NCBI GenBank assembly: GCA_001781035.1
Contig: MFKK01000013.1
Coordinates: forward strand, 1-48,096
From: Candidatus Jorgensenbacteria bacterium RIFCSPLOWO2_01_FULL_45_25b
Lineage (GTDB): Bacteria; Patescibacteriota; Minisyncoccia; UBA6257; GWB1-50-10
Direction of reading: 5' to 3'
Length of the DNA: 48,096 nt
In this document: piece by piece, positions 1 through 8,489 of the stretch
Numbering within the stretch: the stretch's first letter is position 1
How the letters are laid out: the number at the start of each line of letters is the position of its first letter
The notes under the pieces: generated by a model
What the model was told of the DNA's origin: nothing
Databases searched by the model: none
The model's input: only the letters and a program-made list of their open reading frames with translations
Program-made: the position numbers and the translations under genes

Positions 1-160
1 AAGATATAAAAATTGCGGTAGGGTGAGGGGCCCGACAACTTTGGATTTTTGCTCAATAAATTGAGGAACTTGGAAGGTGGACATAACAAATAGTAATATG
101 TAAGCTCTAAATCCTAATCTCTAAGCTCTAAACAATCTTCAAATTCAAATATCAAAACTG

Positions 161-520
161 CTATTTTGATTTTTCTATAATTGAACCAAAAATTTTCATA
201 AGTTCCGTTGCTTCAATTATAAGGCATTTCTGTTCTTTTTCCTGCGTCTCACTTGATTCAGAAAGCCGTAGCCAATAAATAGTTTCTTTAGCCTCCTTAC
301 GACAGATTTTTATTCTTAGTACAAAATCCTTTCGGCTTAATGCCTCGTTTGCTTCAATAAAGTTTGCTCCCACAGAACCTGACGACCGAATCCCTTGTCG
401 GCTAATTTCAGCATTGGGGAGAGAGCGAGAAAGAAACTTAAAATATACAATAGAGCGTTTAGCAAAAAGAAATGTTCGTTCCTCTAAATCGTAAGGTTTC
501 TCCTTTTGATTTTCTAACAT
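161..520 (-). CDS. four-helix-bundle protein (23S rRNA intervening-sequence/S23-like family)
   Basis: ORF 119 aa; SRSLPNAEISRQGIRSSGSVGANFIEANEALSRKDF resembles the IVS/four-helix-bundle family (R..SVG.NI.E......). Confidence 0.85.
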   Translation of the reverse strand: MLENQKEKPYDLEERTFLFAKRSIVYFKFLSRSLPNAEISRQGIRSSGSVGANFIEANEALSRKDFVLRIKICRKEAKETIYWLRLSESSETQEKEQKCLIIEATELMKIFGSIIEKSK

Positions 521-565
521 TTGAGATTGTTTAGAGATTAGGGCTTAGAGATTAGGATTTATGAT

Positions 566-1816
566 TTATAGGTGTACCGTATTCCCATCTATTATAACCC
601 TATCCAAATCTTTTTGTTCGCCGGAGGGGGGTGGCTTTGGGAAGGAAAAAGGATTTTTGGTAATTTTAACCTCTCCATGTTCTTCCTGCGTAATCTCATG
701 CGTGGGAGAAACAAGCTTTTCCTTAAGGTTCGCCGGTTTGAGTTGTTCGTTCGTCGTCTTTGTAGGCCTGTGGTGAGCCTGCCGAATCCATTCGGATGTA
801 TTCGTAGTTTCGGATCGCTTTATGGTAAACAACTCCTCCTCTTTTTGAAAAGGAGTAACCTGCGTCCGAAGCCCGCTATAATGGACAATTCTTGGAACTT
901 CTTTCTTTCCTCCTCCAGAAACAATATTTCTGACGGGGTTAATTTTTCCTAATATGCTTGCGGTGGAACTTGTTTGCGGTGAGTCCGCCGGCTGGCGGAG
1001 CGAATCCGCCCGTGGCGAGCTTGCCCCGTTAGAAGCAAGGTTTCTAACGGGGCTTGCCGAATCCACGCCCCCAGAAACTTTTGCTTGTGGAACGGAACCT
1101 GAAACAGGAGGTGTCGGAGACGAGGGTTTTCCAAAGAATCCAAAAGGCAAAGAAAAGCCTCTGCTCGGACGCTTGGAGGCTGTGTCCGCGGAAGTTTCCT
1201 CGTGATAAAGAACGAACGGCTTTTCGGAATAGACCTCCTTCGTATTCGCAGATTGGTAGTCATTTGTAGATTCGGATAATTTGTAGTTTGGCGGGTTTGC
1301 GTCGGCTTCTTTTCTAAAGAAGTGTTTATCCCACGCCTCCTCGCGCGTCATGCCGGAAACTTGCGGTTTCTTTTGCAAGCCAAGAAGCGTCGTGTTGATA
1401 GCAACCCCCTCCTCTTTCTTTGGAAGAGCGTCGGAAAATACGGGAAGAGGAGAGGGATTTTTTATAGGAGAAGGAGCGGAAACGCCCGGAACATAAGGCT
1501 TATAATTTCTAATAATATCCTGCGAAACAGGCTCAAAAATCTTTAGGTTAATTTCTTCGCTGATAGCATGCGCGATAGCATCGTCAATGTTCGTAACTGC
1601 GCGAGCCTCCTTCTCAAAATCATGAGGATGAAGAAAACCAAGAATAACGTCTCCTGAAAGGACGGCAAACAATTTTGTCTGCTCTTCAGAAAGTTTCTTT
1701 CCCTCGCAAATACTCCACACCGTATCTCCCGTTTCAAACGCGAAAAACCTCTCTTTCAAAATCTTTGGAAGAGAATCAATTCGTTCGGAATAATATTCTA
1801 ATGGAACCTGTTGCAT
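566..1816 (-). CDS. hypothetical Pro/Ser-rich protein downstream of the TrbL-like gene; contains several in-frame repeat insertions
   Basis: ORF; start reassigned to MQQVPLEYYSERI (1816) to avoid overlap with the upstream gene; C-terminal half is low complexity and repeat-derived. Confidence 0.65.
   Translation of the reverse strand: MQQVPLEYYSERIDSLPKILKERFFAFETGDTVWSICEGKKLSEEQTKLFAVLSGDVILGFLHPHDFEKEARAVTNIDDAIAHAISEEINLKIFEPVSQDIIRNYKPYVPGVSAPSPIKNPSPLPVFSDALPKKEEGVAINTTLLGLQKKPQVSGMTREEAWDKHFFRKEADANPPNYKLSESTNDYQSANTKEVYSEKPFVLYHEETSADTASKRPSRGFSLPFGFFGKPSSPTPPVSGSVPQAKVSGGVDSASPVRNLASNGASSPRADSLRQPADSPQTSSTASILGKINPVRNIVSGGGKKEVPRIVHYSGLRTQVTPFQKEEELFTIKRSETTNTSEWIRQAHHRPTKTTNEQLKPANLKEKLVSPTHEITQEEHGEVKITKNPFSFPKPPPSGEQKDLDRVIIDGNTVHL
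1024..1052. repeat. palindromic repeat nested in another repeat
   Basis: CCCCGTTAGAAGCAAGGTTTCTAACGGGG flanked on both sides by CTTG. Confidence 0.7.
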
Positions 1817-1820
1817 ATTT

Positions 1821-3854
1821 TTAGTGCGGCATATTGTTGGGCTGTTGTGGAGGCGGCTGTGGAGGTTGCTGCTGCCGCTGTCTCCCTTCACTGCCAAAAG
1901 AAGGGTCAAATTCGGGATTAATCCCCGCGAGACGGCGGTCAACCGTACGTTTAAGAACATCTTCTATTCTATTTTTCAAGGCTTTTTCATCATTAGGCAA
2001 CGTGTCAGCAACTCCTTTAACAGCCTCTTGAACGACATCAAAATTTTTCTGCTTTACGCCCATAAGAAGTTTTGAAATATCGCCGGTATTATTTTTTACA
2101 ATACCATAAGCTTGAGCCTCTTGTATCTGTTTTGCGATAGCATCATTTTGCATGCCAAAAGGATTTTTCCCGAAAGCGTCATTAATTTGAAACTTCCCCC
2201 AATCAGCTGAAGACCAGCTGGAAAAAAACTCCAAAGATTTTTGTTTCAGTTCGCCACTTAATTTTTCAAGATCAGCGGCATATTCCGCGCTTTTTTCATC
2301 TAACTTCTCAATTTGACGCGAAAGTTCCGCCATCTCCGTGTTTAGTCCACGCGTCTTCTCCATATCTTTAAATGCCTGTCCCTTTCCCATGCGAGCAAAC
2401 AAGTTTTTGTAAGGGTCATCAATATACTTATCCGAGTTCGGAATCATATCAATATTTTTATTCTTAGAAAGCTTCTCAAGCGCGTAAACCAAATCCGAAC
2501 CCCCAAGAGTACTAACAAGGTTGGCAAGCCTCTCGTCGCTAAGCCCTCCAAGCTTCTTGTTTGATGCCGCGGCAAGCTGTGCTTCACCATGCCCCCCAAC
2601 ACGATTTGCAAGCCCCCCTAAAGATTTGATTCCAAGAGCGGTTTTGGCAAAATTGCCAAAAGGGGTTTTTCCATCTTTCTGCATTGAATTGGTAAGCTTT
2701 TTCCCCAAAGCACTTCTCGGAAAAGCGGTTCCAGCCTGAAGCCCCTTTCCAAGAGCCCACTTCTGCCCCGTCTTCTGCCCCTTCTTCGCGAGCCCGATTG
2801 CTCCCGCCGCTCCCGCGATTCCCAGCCTCTTTGCTATAACAAGCGCGCCAAAAAGAAAGCCGGTAAGAACAACCATTTTCACTCCCTGTCCGATAATGAG
2901 AGCCATGGGCCCGTTTCCTTGGAAAAACCCGTCGGCGGACTTCTCTGACCCGGAACTTATCTTCTGTACGCTTAAGAGGGCAAGATAAATAAAGAAGGCG
3001 GATGCGGGAGCAAAAAACGCCCAGCTTAAAAACTTATCCCACCACTCCTTAAAATAGCCCTGCAACGAAGGGACGACCCAGAAAAGCCACGTAAGAGGGG
3101 CAAGAACAAGAAGAAAAGATAAAACAATAAAACGAAACAAAAACATAAGCGCGAGAGCGAATAGGACAAACGCCGCGACATAGGTAAACAAAATGGAAAA
3201 TAATTGTTGCGTAAGAAAACCGACAGCATAGTCAGTAATGCCCGGATTTGGAGCCTCTAAATCAAAAGGAGAGGGCTCTCCCGGGTCGCCAAGAAGTTTT
3301 TGGGGGTTAAACGCGCCGGAGATGGTTTCGACAACCTCCTGAAAACGAAAATTGCCATCGGGGGAAGAGATGCCTGCGACGGGAGCAAAAAAGAAACGGG
3401 TCATGGTGTGCGAAAAATCAAGCACGACTCCGGAAATTGTAAGGCTGAAATTTACGAGAATAGCCGCGGCAATAAGTTTTGGTAAAAGCGCCTGCGCTCC
3501 ATACTTGCTTCCGCTTCGCAAGATGGTGCCGATTGCGATAACAATCATAACAAGAACAAAGCCGAGGTTCGCGAGATCTCTCGTAATTCCCCAGCCGGTC
3601 AGAATAAGCTGGTTGGACCCCGCGTCAAGAATCCTAAAATTCAATTCCAAAAAGAAGTTGGTAAAATATCCGCCGACGACAAAAAGCATTCCGCCAACAT
3701 ATTTAATAATGACGAAAATTAAAAAATATTTGGTAATCTCTCCCACAGCGCCTAGAACCAACGGCAAAAAAGCAAAAGCCGGAGAGGGGAAAAGAAGAAC
3801 AATTCCCAGAAGAGGCAATAATCCGATTAAATATGTGCGAAAACGTTTGAACAT
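1821..3854 (-). CDS. TrbL/VirB6-like polytopic membrane protein (type IV secretion-like)
   Basis: ORF 677 aa; signal-like N terminus, multiple TM helices, LILTGWGITRDLANLGFVLVMIVIAIGTILR style, hydrophilic C-terminal tail. Confidence 0.65.
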   Translation of the reverse strand: MFKRFRTYLIGLLPLLGIVLLFPSPAFAFLPLVLGAVGEITKYFLIFVIIKYVGGMLFVVGGYFTNFFLELNFRILDAGSNQLILTGWGITRDLANLGFVLVMIVIAIGTILRSGSKYGAQALLPKLIAAAILVNFSLTISGVVLDFSHTMTRFFFAPVAGISSPDGNFRFQEVVETISGAFNPQKLLGDPGEPSPFDLEAPNPGITDYAVGFLTQQLFSILFTYVAAFVLFALALMFLFRFIVLSFLLVLAPLTWLFWVVPSLQGYFKEWWDKFLSWAFFAPASAFFIYLALLSVQKISSGSEKSADGFFQGNGPMALIIGQGVKMVVLTGFLFGALVIAKRLGIAGAAGAIGLAKKGQKTGQKWALGKGLQAGTAFPRSALGKKLTNSMQKDGKTPFGNFAKTALGIKSLGGLANRVGGHGEAQLAAASNKKLGGLSDERLANLVSTLGGSDLVYALEKLSKNKNIDMIPNSDKYIDDPYKNLFARMGKGQAFKDMEKTRGLNTEMAELSRQIEKLDEKSAEYAADLEKLSGELKQKSLEFFSSWSSADWGKFQINDAFGKNPFGMQNDAIAKQIQEAQAYGIVKNNTGDISKLLMGVKQKNFDVVQEAVKGVADTLPNDEKALKNRIEDVLKRTVDRRLAGINPEFDPSFGSEGRQRQQQPPQPPPQQPNNMPH

Positions 3855-3978
3855 GCGTTCTGTTTTTCTCCTTCAGTTTATCGTAACTTACCAACTTATA
3901 AACTTGTTAACTTATCATAACTCGTCGTAACTTACCAACTTAAAACTTACAACTTATAACTTACAACTCATTCGCTCT

Positions 3979-6024
3979 CTACTCCACCTCATCAATCAGA
4001 ACCGTGGAACAGACATACGGCGGGCTGTTTATTGTACACTCACTCAATCTCTTCTTCGCCTCCTTCAGTCGCGCGGCAAGCGTCTTTGTCCACGTTTCAT
4101 ATATTTGAAGAAGCCGACCTGCCTCGCTCCCAACGGAGGTGAGTTGGGAAAGAAGCCGTGTAAGCTCCCCCTCCGACTTACTATCTTTAGCCTTTTCCTG
4201 AATTTCTTTAATGTTTTCAATGAAGCCTTGCGCGGCATCCGTGTGGGTTTTATAAAGCTGACTAAGAGGGCCCGGGCCAAGGTCGGTAATGTCTTGCAAA
4301 GACTGTTGAAGCTCCTCCGTTGCCGAACAGGTTGCGGCTCCCTTAACCCGCTTTTCGCAGGCAAACAAACCCTCAACCTTAGCCCCGTCTCCCTGAAGGG
4401 TTACAAGAAGCGACTTATTATCATCCTCAAGTTGTTTGATAAGCGCGGGCAGTCTTTCTAATGAAGCTATCGCGTCTGCCGAGCCGGTCATAATAGAAGC
4501 CTTAAGAGGCTCGGTAAAATCTTTCGCCGCCTCATATTCATCCGCCTGTGTTTGTTGGATAGTAAGAGCGTCAATTTTTTTCTGCGCCCCCTCTCTTTCT
4601 TCAGAAGAAAGGGTTGTGTCTTTTTTCTTTTCTTCTTCTTCCGCGATCTGTCCCTCGCGGGATTTCGGCCCAAGCCCTCGTCCGCTCCTGCTCGTCCTTA
4701 TATCCGCAATTTTTCCCTGCGCCTCCGTAACAACTCTGCTAATCGCGGCATCAAATATTCCATTCACATACAAGCTCATGTCGTCCGTGCCGGAGAGAAG
4801 ATGAAAATCAGCCTCAAGCGCGGTATCAAGTTGCGCTCCAACCGTCTTGCCCGGCCATGTAATCTTCTCCTCCGTGCACACAAGCGCATACTGGCTCCTG
4901 TCATAATTAACCGCCATTTCTGCCGTAATATCTCTGTTAATCGTCCTGCCGGTATCAAGACTGTCCGCCCTCCAAAGCACGCACTCTTTTACGGGCTCAA
5001 AGCCCTGACTCGCGATAGCCTCCAAAGTGGCGGCATCCTTCTTCTCTTGGGTCGCGCGCGCGATCTCGTCAAAAATAAGGAGAGAGAGCCCAAGTTGGTT
5101 GTTTTGGGGTCTCAAGAGCTCCATGTATCCCTTCCATCCCCCCTGGGAAAAGTCATTGTAAAAACCCTTCACGTTGCCAACCACGTCCGAGAGCGTGCAG
5201 GAAATCTGGTCTGAAAAGTGGGGAGGCTTAAGCGTTAGTTGAGAGCCCAGTCCCGGCGGAATTTGAAGAGGAGAGCAGAGGTCGGCAAACCCAAGCTCGG
5301 AAACCACATCTCCAACAGCGGCATTAGCGGCATTTTTTAGCGTGTCTCCAAAGTTTTGAATAAAGCGCGGTCTTCCTCCATTTTGAATCCAGCTGATTGT
5401 TTCATCCACAAGCGAATCAAGCATCCGCTTCTTAAATGTCGCGAGAGACTTTTCTTTCGCGTAATCCTGCAAAGCCTGAATGCACGACTGCCATAAAACG
5501 GTAGTTGAATTCACCTCCTCCACTAATTGCGGCTCTTCTCCTAAAATATCGCCCCCGACCTCCTCTGCCATCTCTCCTCCCTGCCCTCCCGTAACAAAAT
5601 TAACGCCAGCCTTAAGCCCCTCCTTCGCCTTACCCTTTACCCACCCCGTGAGCCTGTCCCAACCATGTTTTACTAACCGCGTCGCCTCTTGAGTAGCCCA
5701 ATCCTTCGCGATATCAAGCCCGCACTCCTTCTTCAAATCAACATTGCTGACACTCTGTTTAGGCGCGCACTTAACGGTATAAGGCGGGGAAGGATACCTA
5801 TTTTCCGGATACAGCTCTCTAAACTCTGCCTCGCTTCCCCCGTTCCGTCCCGCGTCAATAAGCTTCTCACTCACCCCCTTCTGCCCCACATAGATTCCCC
5901 ATCGGGATTGGGAACAAACATCTGCCGCCTCCGCAACGGGCAAAAGTGGTAAAGAAAAAGAAAGAAAAGAGAATAAAAGCAACGCCCCGCCTGCCCGATA
6001 AATATGTCTGATAAAAAACCTCAT
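3979..6024 (-). CDS. large secreted/envelope protein of unknown function, associated with the TrbL-like gene
   Basis: ORF 681 aa; N-terminal signal peptide (ALLLFSFLSFSLPLLPVAEAAD), several Cys, coiled-coil C-terminal part. Confidence 0.6.
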   Translation of the reverse strand: MRFFIRHIYRAGGALLLFSFLSFSLPLLPVAEAADVCSQSRWGIYVGQKGVSEKLIDAGRNGGSEAEFRELYPENRYPSPPYTVKCAPKQSVSNVDLKKECGLDIAKDWATQEATRLVKHGWDRLTGWVKGKAKEGLKAGVNFVTGGQGGEMAEEVGGDILGEEPQLVEEVNSTTVLWQSCIQALQDYAKEKSLATFKKRMLDSLVDETISWIQNGGRPRFIQNFGDTLKNAANAAVGDVVSELGFADLCSPLQIPPGLGSQLTLKPPHFSDQISCTLSDVVGNVKGFYNDFSQGGWKGYMELLRPQNNQLGLSLLIFDEIARATQEKKDAATLEAIASQGFEPVKECVLWRADSLDTGRTINRDITAEMAVNYDRSQYALVCTEEKITWPGKTVGAQLDTALEADFHLLSGTDDMSLYVNGIFDAAISRVVTEAQGKIADIRTSRSGRGLGPKSREGQIAEEEEKKKDTTLSSEEREGAQKKIDALTIQQTQADEYEAAKDFTEPLKASIMTGSADAIASLERLPALIKQLEDDNKSLLVTLQGDGAKVEGLFACEKRVKGAATCSATEELQQSLQDITDLGPGPLSQLYKTHTDAAQGFIENIKEIQEKAKDSKSEGELTRLLSQLTSVGSEAGRLLQIYETWTKTLAARLKEAKKRLSECTINSPPYVCSTVLIDEVE

Positions 6025-6031
6025 ATAAAAA

Positions 6032-6820
6032 CTACCTCGTCATCTCCTCCAAAGATGCTTGAAGCTTCGCCTCCTCTTGAACTAAGTCCGATAAACTATT
6101 CAAGGCGAGGGGAATTTTGAGTGAATCGTCTTTTCCGAGCTCAAGCGTAGCTCCAATCATAAGCCTTCTCTGCCACACATTAAGAAGTTGAAGATGCAGG
6201 CCGGCAAGCGACCGTGGAACCTGAAGCGCGAGCAGTTCCTCCACCTCCGCGCGATATGCCGCGAGATGGTCCTGAAGAGAAGATGTGTTGGAATCGGAAA
6301 CAAATTGGGAAACTGCCGTAAGAAAATGAGTGTTTAACTTCCCAACATATTTTGTGGAAATGTCCTGATAAGAATCCGCCCATCTCTGCGCGCTCTCGGG
6401 TGAGCTAGTTGAAATAGTATGAACATCCTCAAGCGTAAAGAGGGAAAGACGAAGAGGAATCTCCACGCTCTTGTTTATAATCCCCTCCAAAAACGCGTCG
6501 TCCGGCATCGTAAGCGAGGCGAGCGCCTCCCTTCCCTTTCCCGCCTTGTCTTCATTTAAACGAAAAAACTCCTTCCCATACTCGCCGATTAGGTTCTCGG
6601 TAACATTTTCTTTAAGAGGGTCAATCCCAGGCTCTGCCCGCGGAGCTGTGTCCAAAAGGTCTTTATATGTTGAAAAAGAAATGGCTTGGCGAGAGGGTGA
6701 AAAAGCTATTCGGGAAGAAGCCCGAAGAAAATAAATCGCGGTGAGCGCTCCAAAGAAAAGCACGAGAAAAGAAAACAAAAATCGTTTTTGTTTTGAAAAC
6801 AACGTATGATTCTCCATCAA
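6032..6820 (-). CDS. hypothetical membrane-anchored protein
   Basis: ORF 262 aa with one N-terminal TM; same operon as 3979..6024. Confidence 0.6.
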   Translation of the reverse strand: MMENHTLFSKQKRFLFSFLVLFFGALTAIYFLRASSRIAFSPSRQAISFSTYKDLLDTAPRAEPGIDPLKENVTENLIGEYGKEFFRLNEDKAGKGREALASLTMPDDAFLEGIINKSVEIPLRLSLFTLEDVHTISTSSPESAQRWADSYQDISTKYVGKLNTHFLTAVSQFVSDSNTSSLQDHLAAYRAEVEELLALQVPRSLAGLHLQLLNVWQRRLMIGATLELGKDDSLKIPLALNSLSDLVQEEAKLQASLEEMTR

Positions 6821-6828
6821 TCATTATT

Positions 6829-7740
6829 CTACAACATCTCGGACAACTTGATAATAAGAGGAACAGAAAGATTCTGTGGACGAAGGGATGGATTAATTCC
6901 AGCTTTCTGAAGCTTCTTTATAATCCTCTCCTTGTCCATTTCGGATTTCAAATTTCGTGCTTCGGATTTTCTGCTTAAGAGCAGATTATTCAGTATCGTC
7001 TTTCTCGGCTGTTTAAAAAGCACGTTCACAAGTTTATAATATTTATCATTAATCTTTAGTCCTTGATCTTTAATCTTTAGTCGTATCACTGCAGAAGCCA
7101 CCTTTGGCGGAGGCTGAAACTCCTGTTTTGAAACAGAAAAAAGATATTCCGCGTCCGCCCAGTACTGCACGCACGCGGCAAGAAGGTTCATCCCGTTAAA
7201 AGCGGATTGCTTGAGCGTAACCATAGTCTCTATCGTCTGCAAAGAACGGCTTCTGGCGGGATTCATAAAAGGAGGCTTGGCGCAAACGCGCTCCGCCACC
7301 TCCTTCTGCGTCATAAGAACGGTAAGCGTTGGCTTGTGCTCTAATTCTCCGATGGTTCTAAGAAGCTTCCCCGTAATATAGTAAGGGATATTTCCAACGA
7401 GCTTGTAGCTTATAGCTTTCAACTTGTAGTCTTTTGAAATCTCGGGGAGAACTTTGAGCGCGTCGCCCTCAATAATAATGTGTTGCGCGTTTGAAAATTG
7501 ATGTTTGGAAATTGATTGAAAACTACTCGCAAGAGCTCTTGCGAGCCTCTCATCTTTTTCAATTGCCACAAATTTTGCAATCTTGAAATTTTGCAATCTT
7601 GCAATAATTTCTCGCGTCAAAGCCCCCCTCCCCGGCCCAATCTCAATAACAAAATCTCCTTCGGCAAGCTGAAGCGCGGAAATAATACGTTCTATAACCG
7701 TGGGATTCTTCAAAAAATGTTGTCCTAATCTTGCGCCCAT
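6829..7740 (-). CDS. rsmA: 16S rRNA (adenine1518-N6/adenine1519-N6)-dimethyltransferase KsgA/RsmA
   Basis: LGQHFLKNPTVIERI, VIEIGPGRGALT, LVGNIPYYITGKLL, MTQKEVAERV motifs; interrupted by a repeat-derived insertion. Confidence 0.93.
   Translation of the reverse strand: MGARLGQHFLKNPTVIERIISALQLAEGDFVIEIGPGRGALTREIIARLQNFKIAKFVAIEKDERLARALASSFQSISKHQFSNAQHIIIEGDALKVLPEISKDYKLKAISYKLVGNIPYYITGKLLRTIGELEHKPTLTVLMTQKEVAERVCAKPPFMNPARSRSLQTIETMVTLKQSAFNGMNLLAACVQYWADAEYLFSVSKQEFQPPPKVASAVIRLKIKDQGLKINDKYYKLVNVLFKQPRKTILNNLLLSRKSEARNLKSEMDKERIIKKLQKAGINPSLRPQNLSVPLIIKLSEML
7187..7266. mobile_element. 75-bp in-frame palindromic insertion within ksgA
   Basis: TTCAT at 7187-7191 and 7262-7266; ends ATCCCGTTAAAAGC / GCTTCTGGCGGGAT. 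Confidence 0.7.
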
Positions 7741-7835
7741 AGCAAAAAAGCTCTAAATCAACCGAGATTCTAATATTAACCGACTCTATTAAAAGCTTCC
7801 AAACCCCTCAATAACGTGATATGCTATCCCCACGT

Positions 7836-8489
7836 ATGGTAGCAGAACCTTGGCGTACTCTAAAGAGAAATCTGAATTCGGCAAACATCTGGTCTCTTGT
7901 TCTCATTTGCGGTGTTGTTATAGGCGGTAAAACAACCCTCGATAATAATCGGGGATTTTCGTTATATAACGGAACACAGACGGAAAAAGCGAAAGAAACA
8001 CTCGCGGGGAAAACGTTTTTTGAAGACGCGGGAGCGGTAAAAAGTATTTCGTCAGACGAAGAAAAGGAAAATAAAAGAATAAACACGGAAAAAGACGGAA
8101 CAATTGTCGGATATGGAGCGCCGGAAGGAGAGGAAGAAAGCGGAATAAGGATATATAAAAGCAAAAAAGGAGATACGATTTCAGAAATCGCGGCTCGGTT
8201 TGGAGTCTCAAAAGAAACAATATTATGGGCAAATCCGGAATTAAAAACCCTCCTACATTCAGGAGAAAAGCTTTTCATTCTTCCGGTGGAAGGAATTTTA
8301 TATGAAACAAAAGAAGAAGACTCAATAGAATTGATTGCGAGCCGGCACAAAACAACGGCAAGCGCGATAAAAGCCTATAATCAAAACTATCAAAAACTTA
8401 TTGAAAATCCCGGAAGCAGGCTAATCCTTCCGTATGCCTCCCCGAGCGTGAATGGAAACGAGCCTTCTATTCGGGAGTCTACGTTCTAG
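7836..8489 (+). CDS. LysM-domain protein with N-terminal TM segment
   Basis: ORF 7821..8489; KKGDTISEIAARFGVSKETILWANPEL is a LysM repeat; a second, degenerate one follows. Confidence 0.8.
   Translation: MVAEPWRTLKRNLNSANIWSLVLICGVVIGGKTTLDNNRGFSLYNGTQTEKAKETLAGKTFFEDAGAVKSISSDEEKENKRINTEKDGTIVGYGAPEGEEESGIRIYKSKKGDTISEIAARFGVSKETILWANPELKTLLHSGEKLFILPVEGILYETKEEDSIELIASRHKTTASAIKAYNQNYQKLIENPGSRLILPYASPSVNGNEPSIRESTF

Noticed and set aside
949-1263. Alternative-frame ORFs rich in WIRQAP/RHGRIR peptides
   Set aside because: Frames are opened by palindromic repeats and overlap the better-supported 566..1816 ORF.
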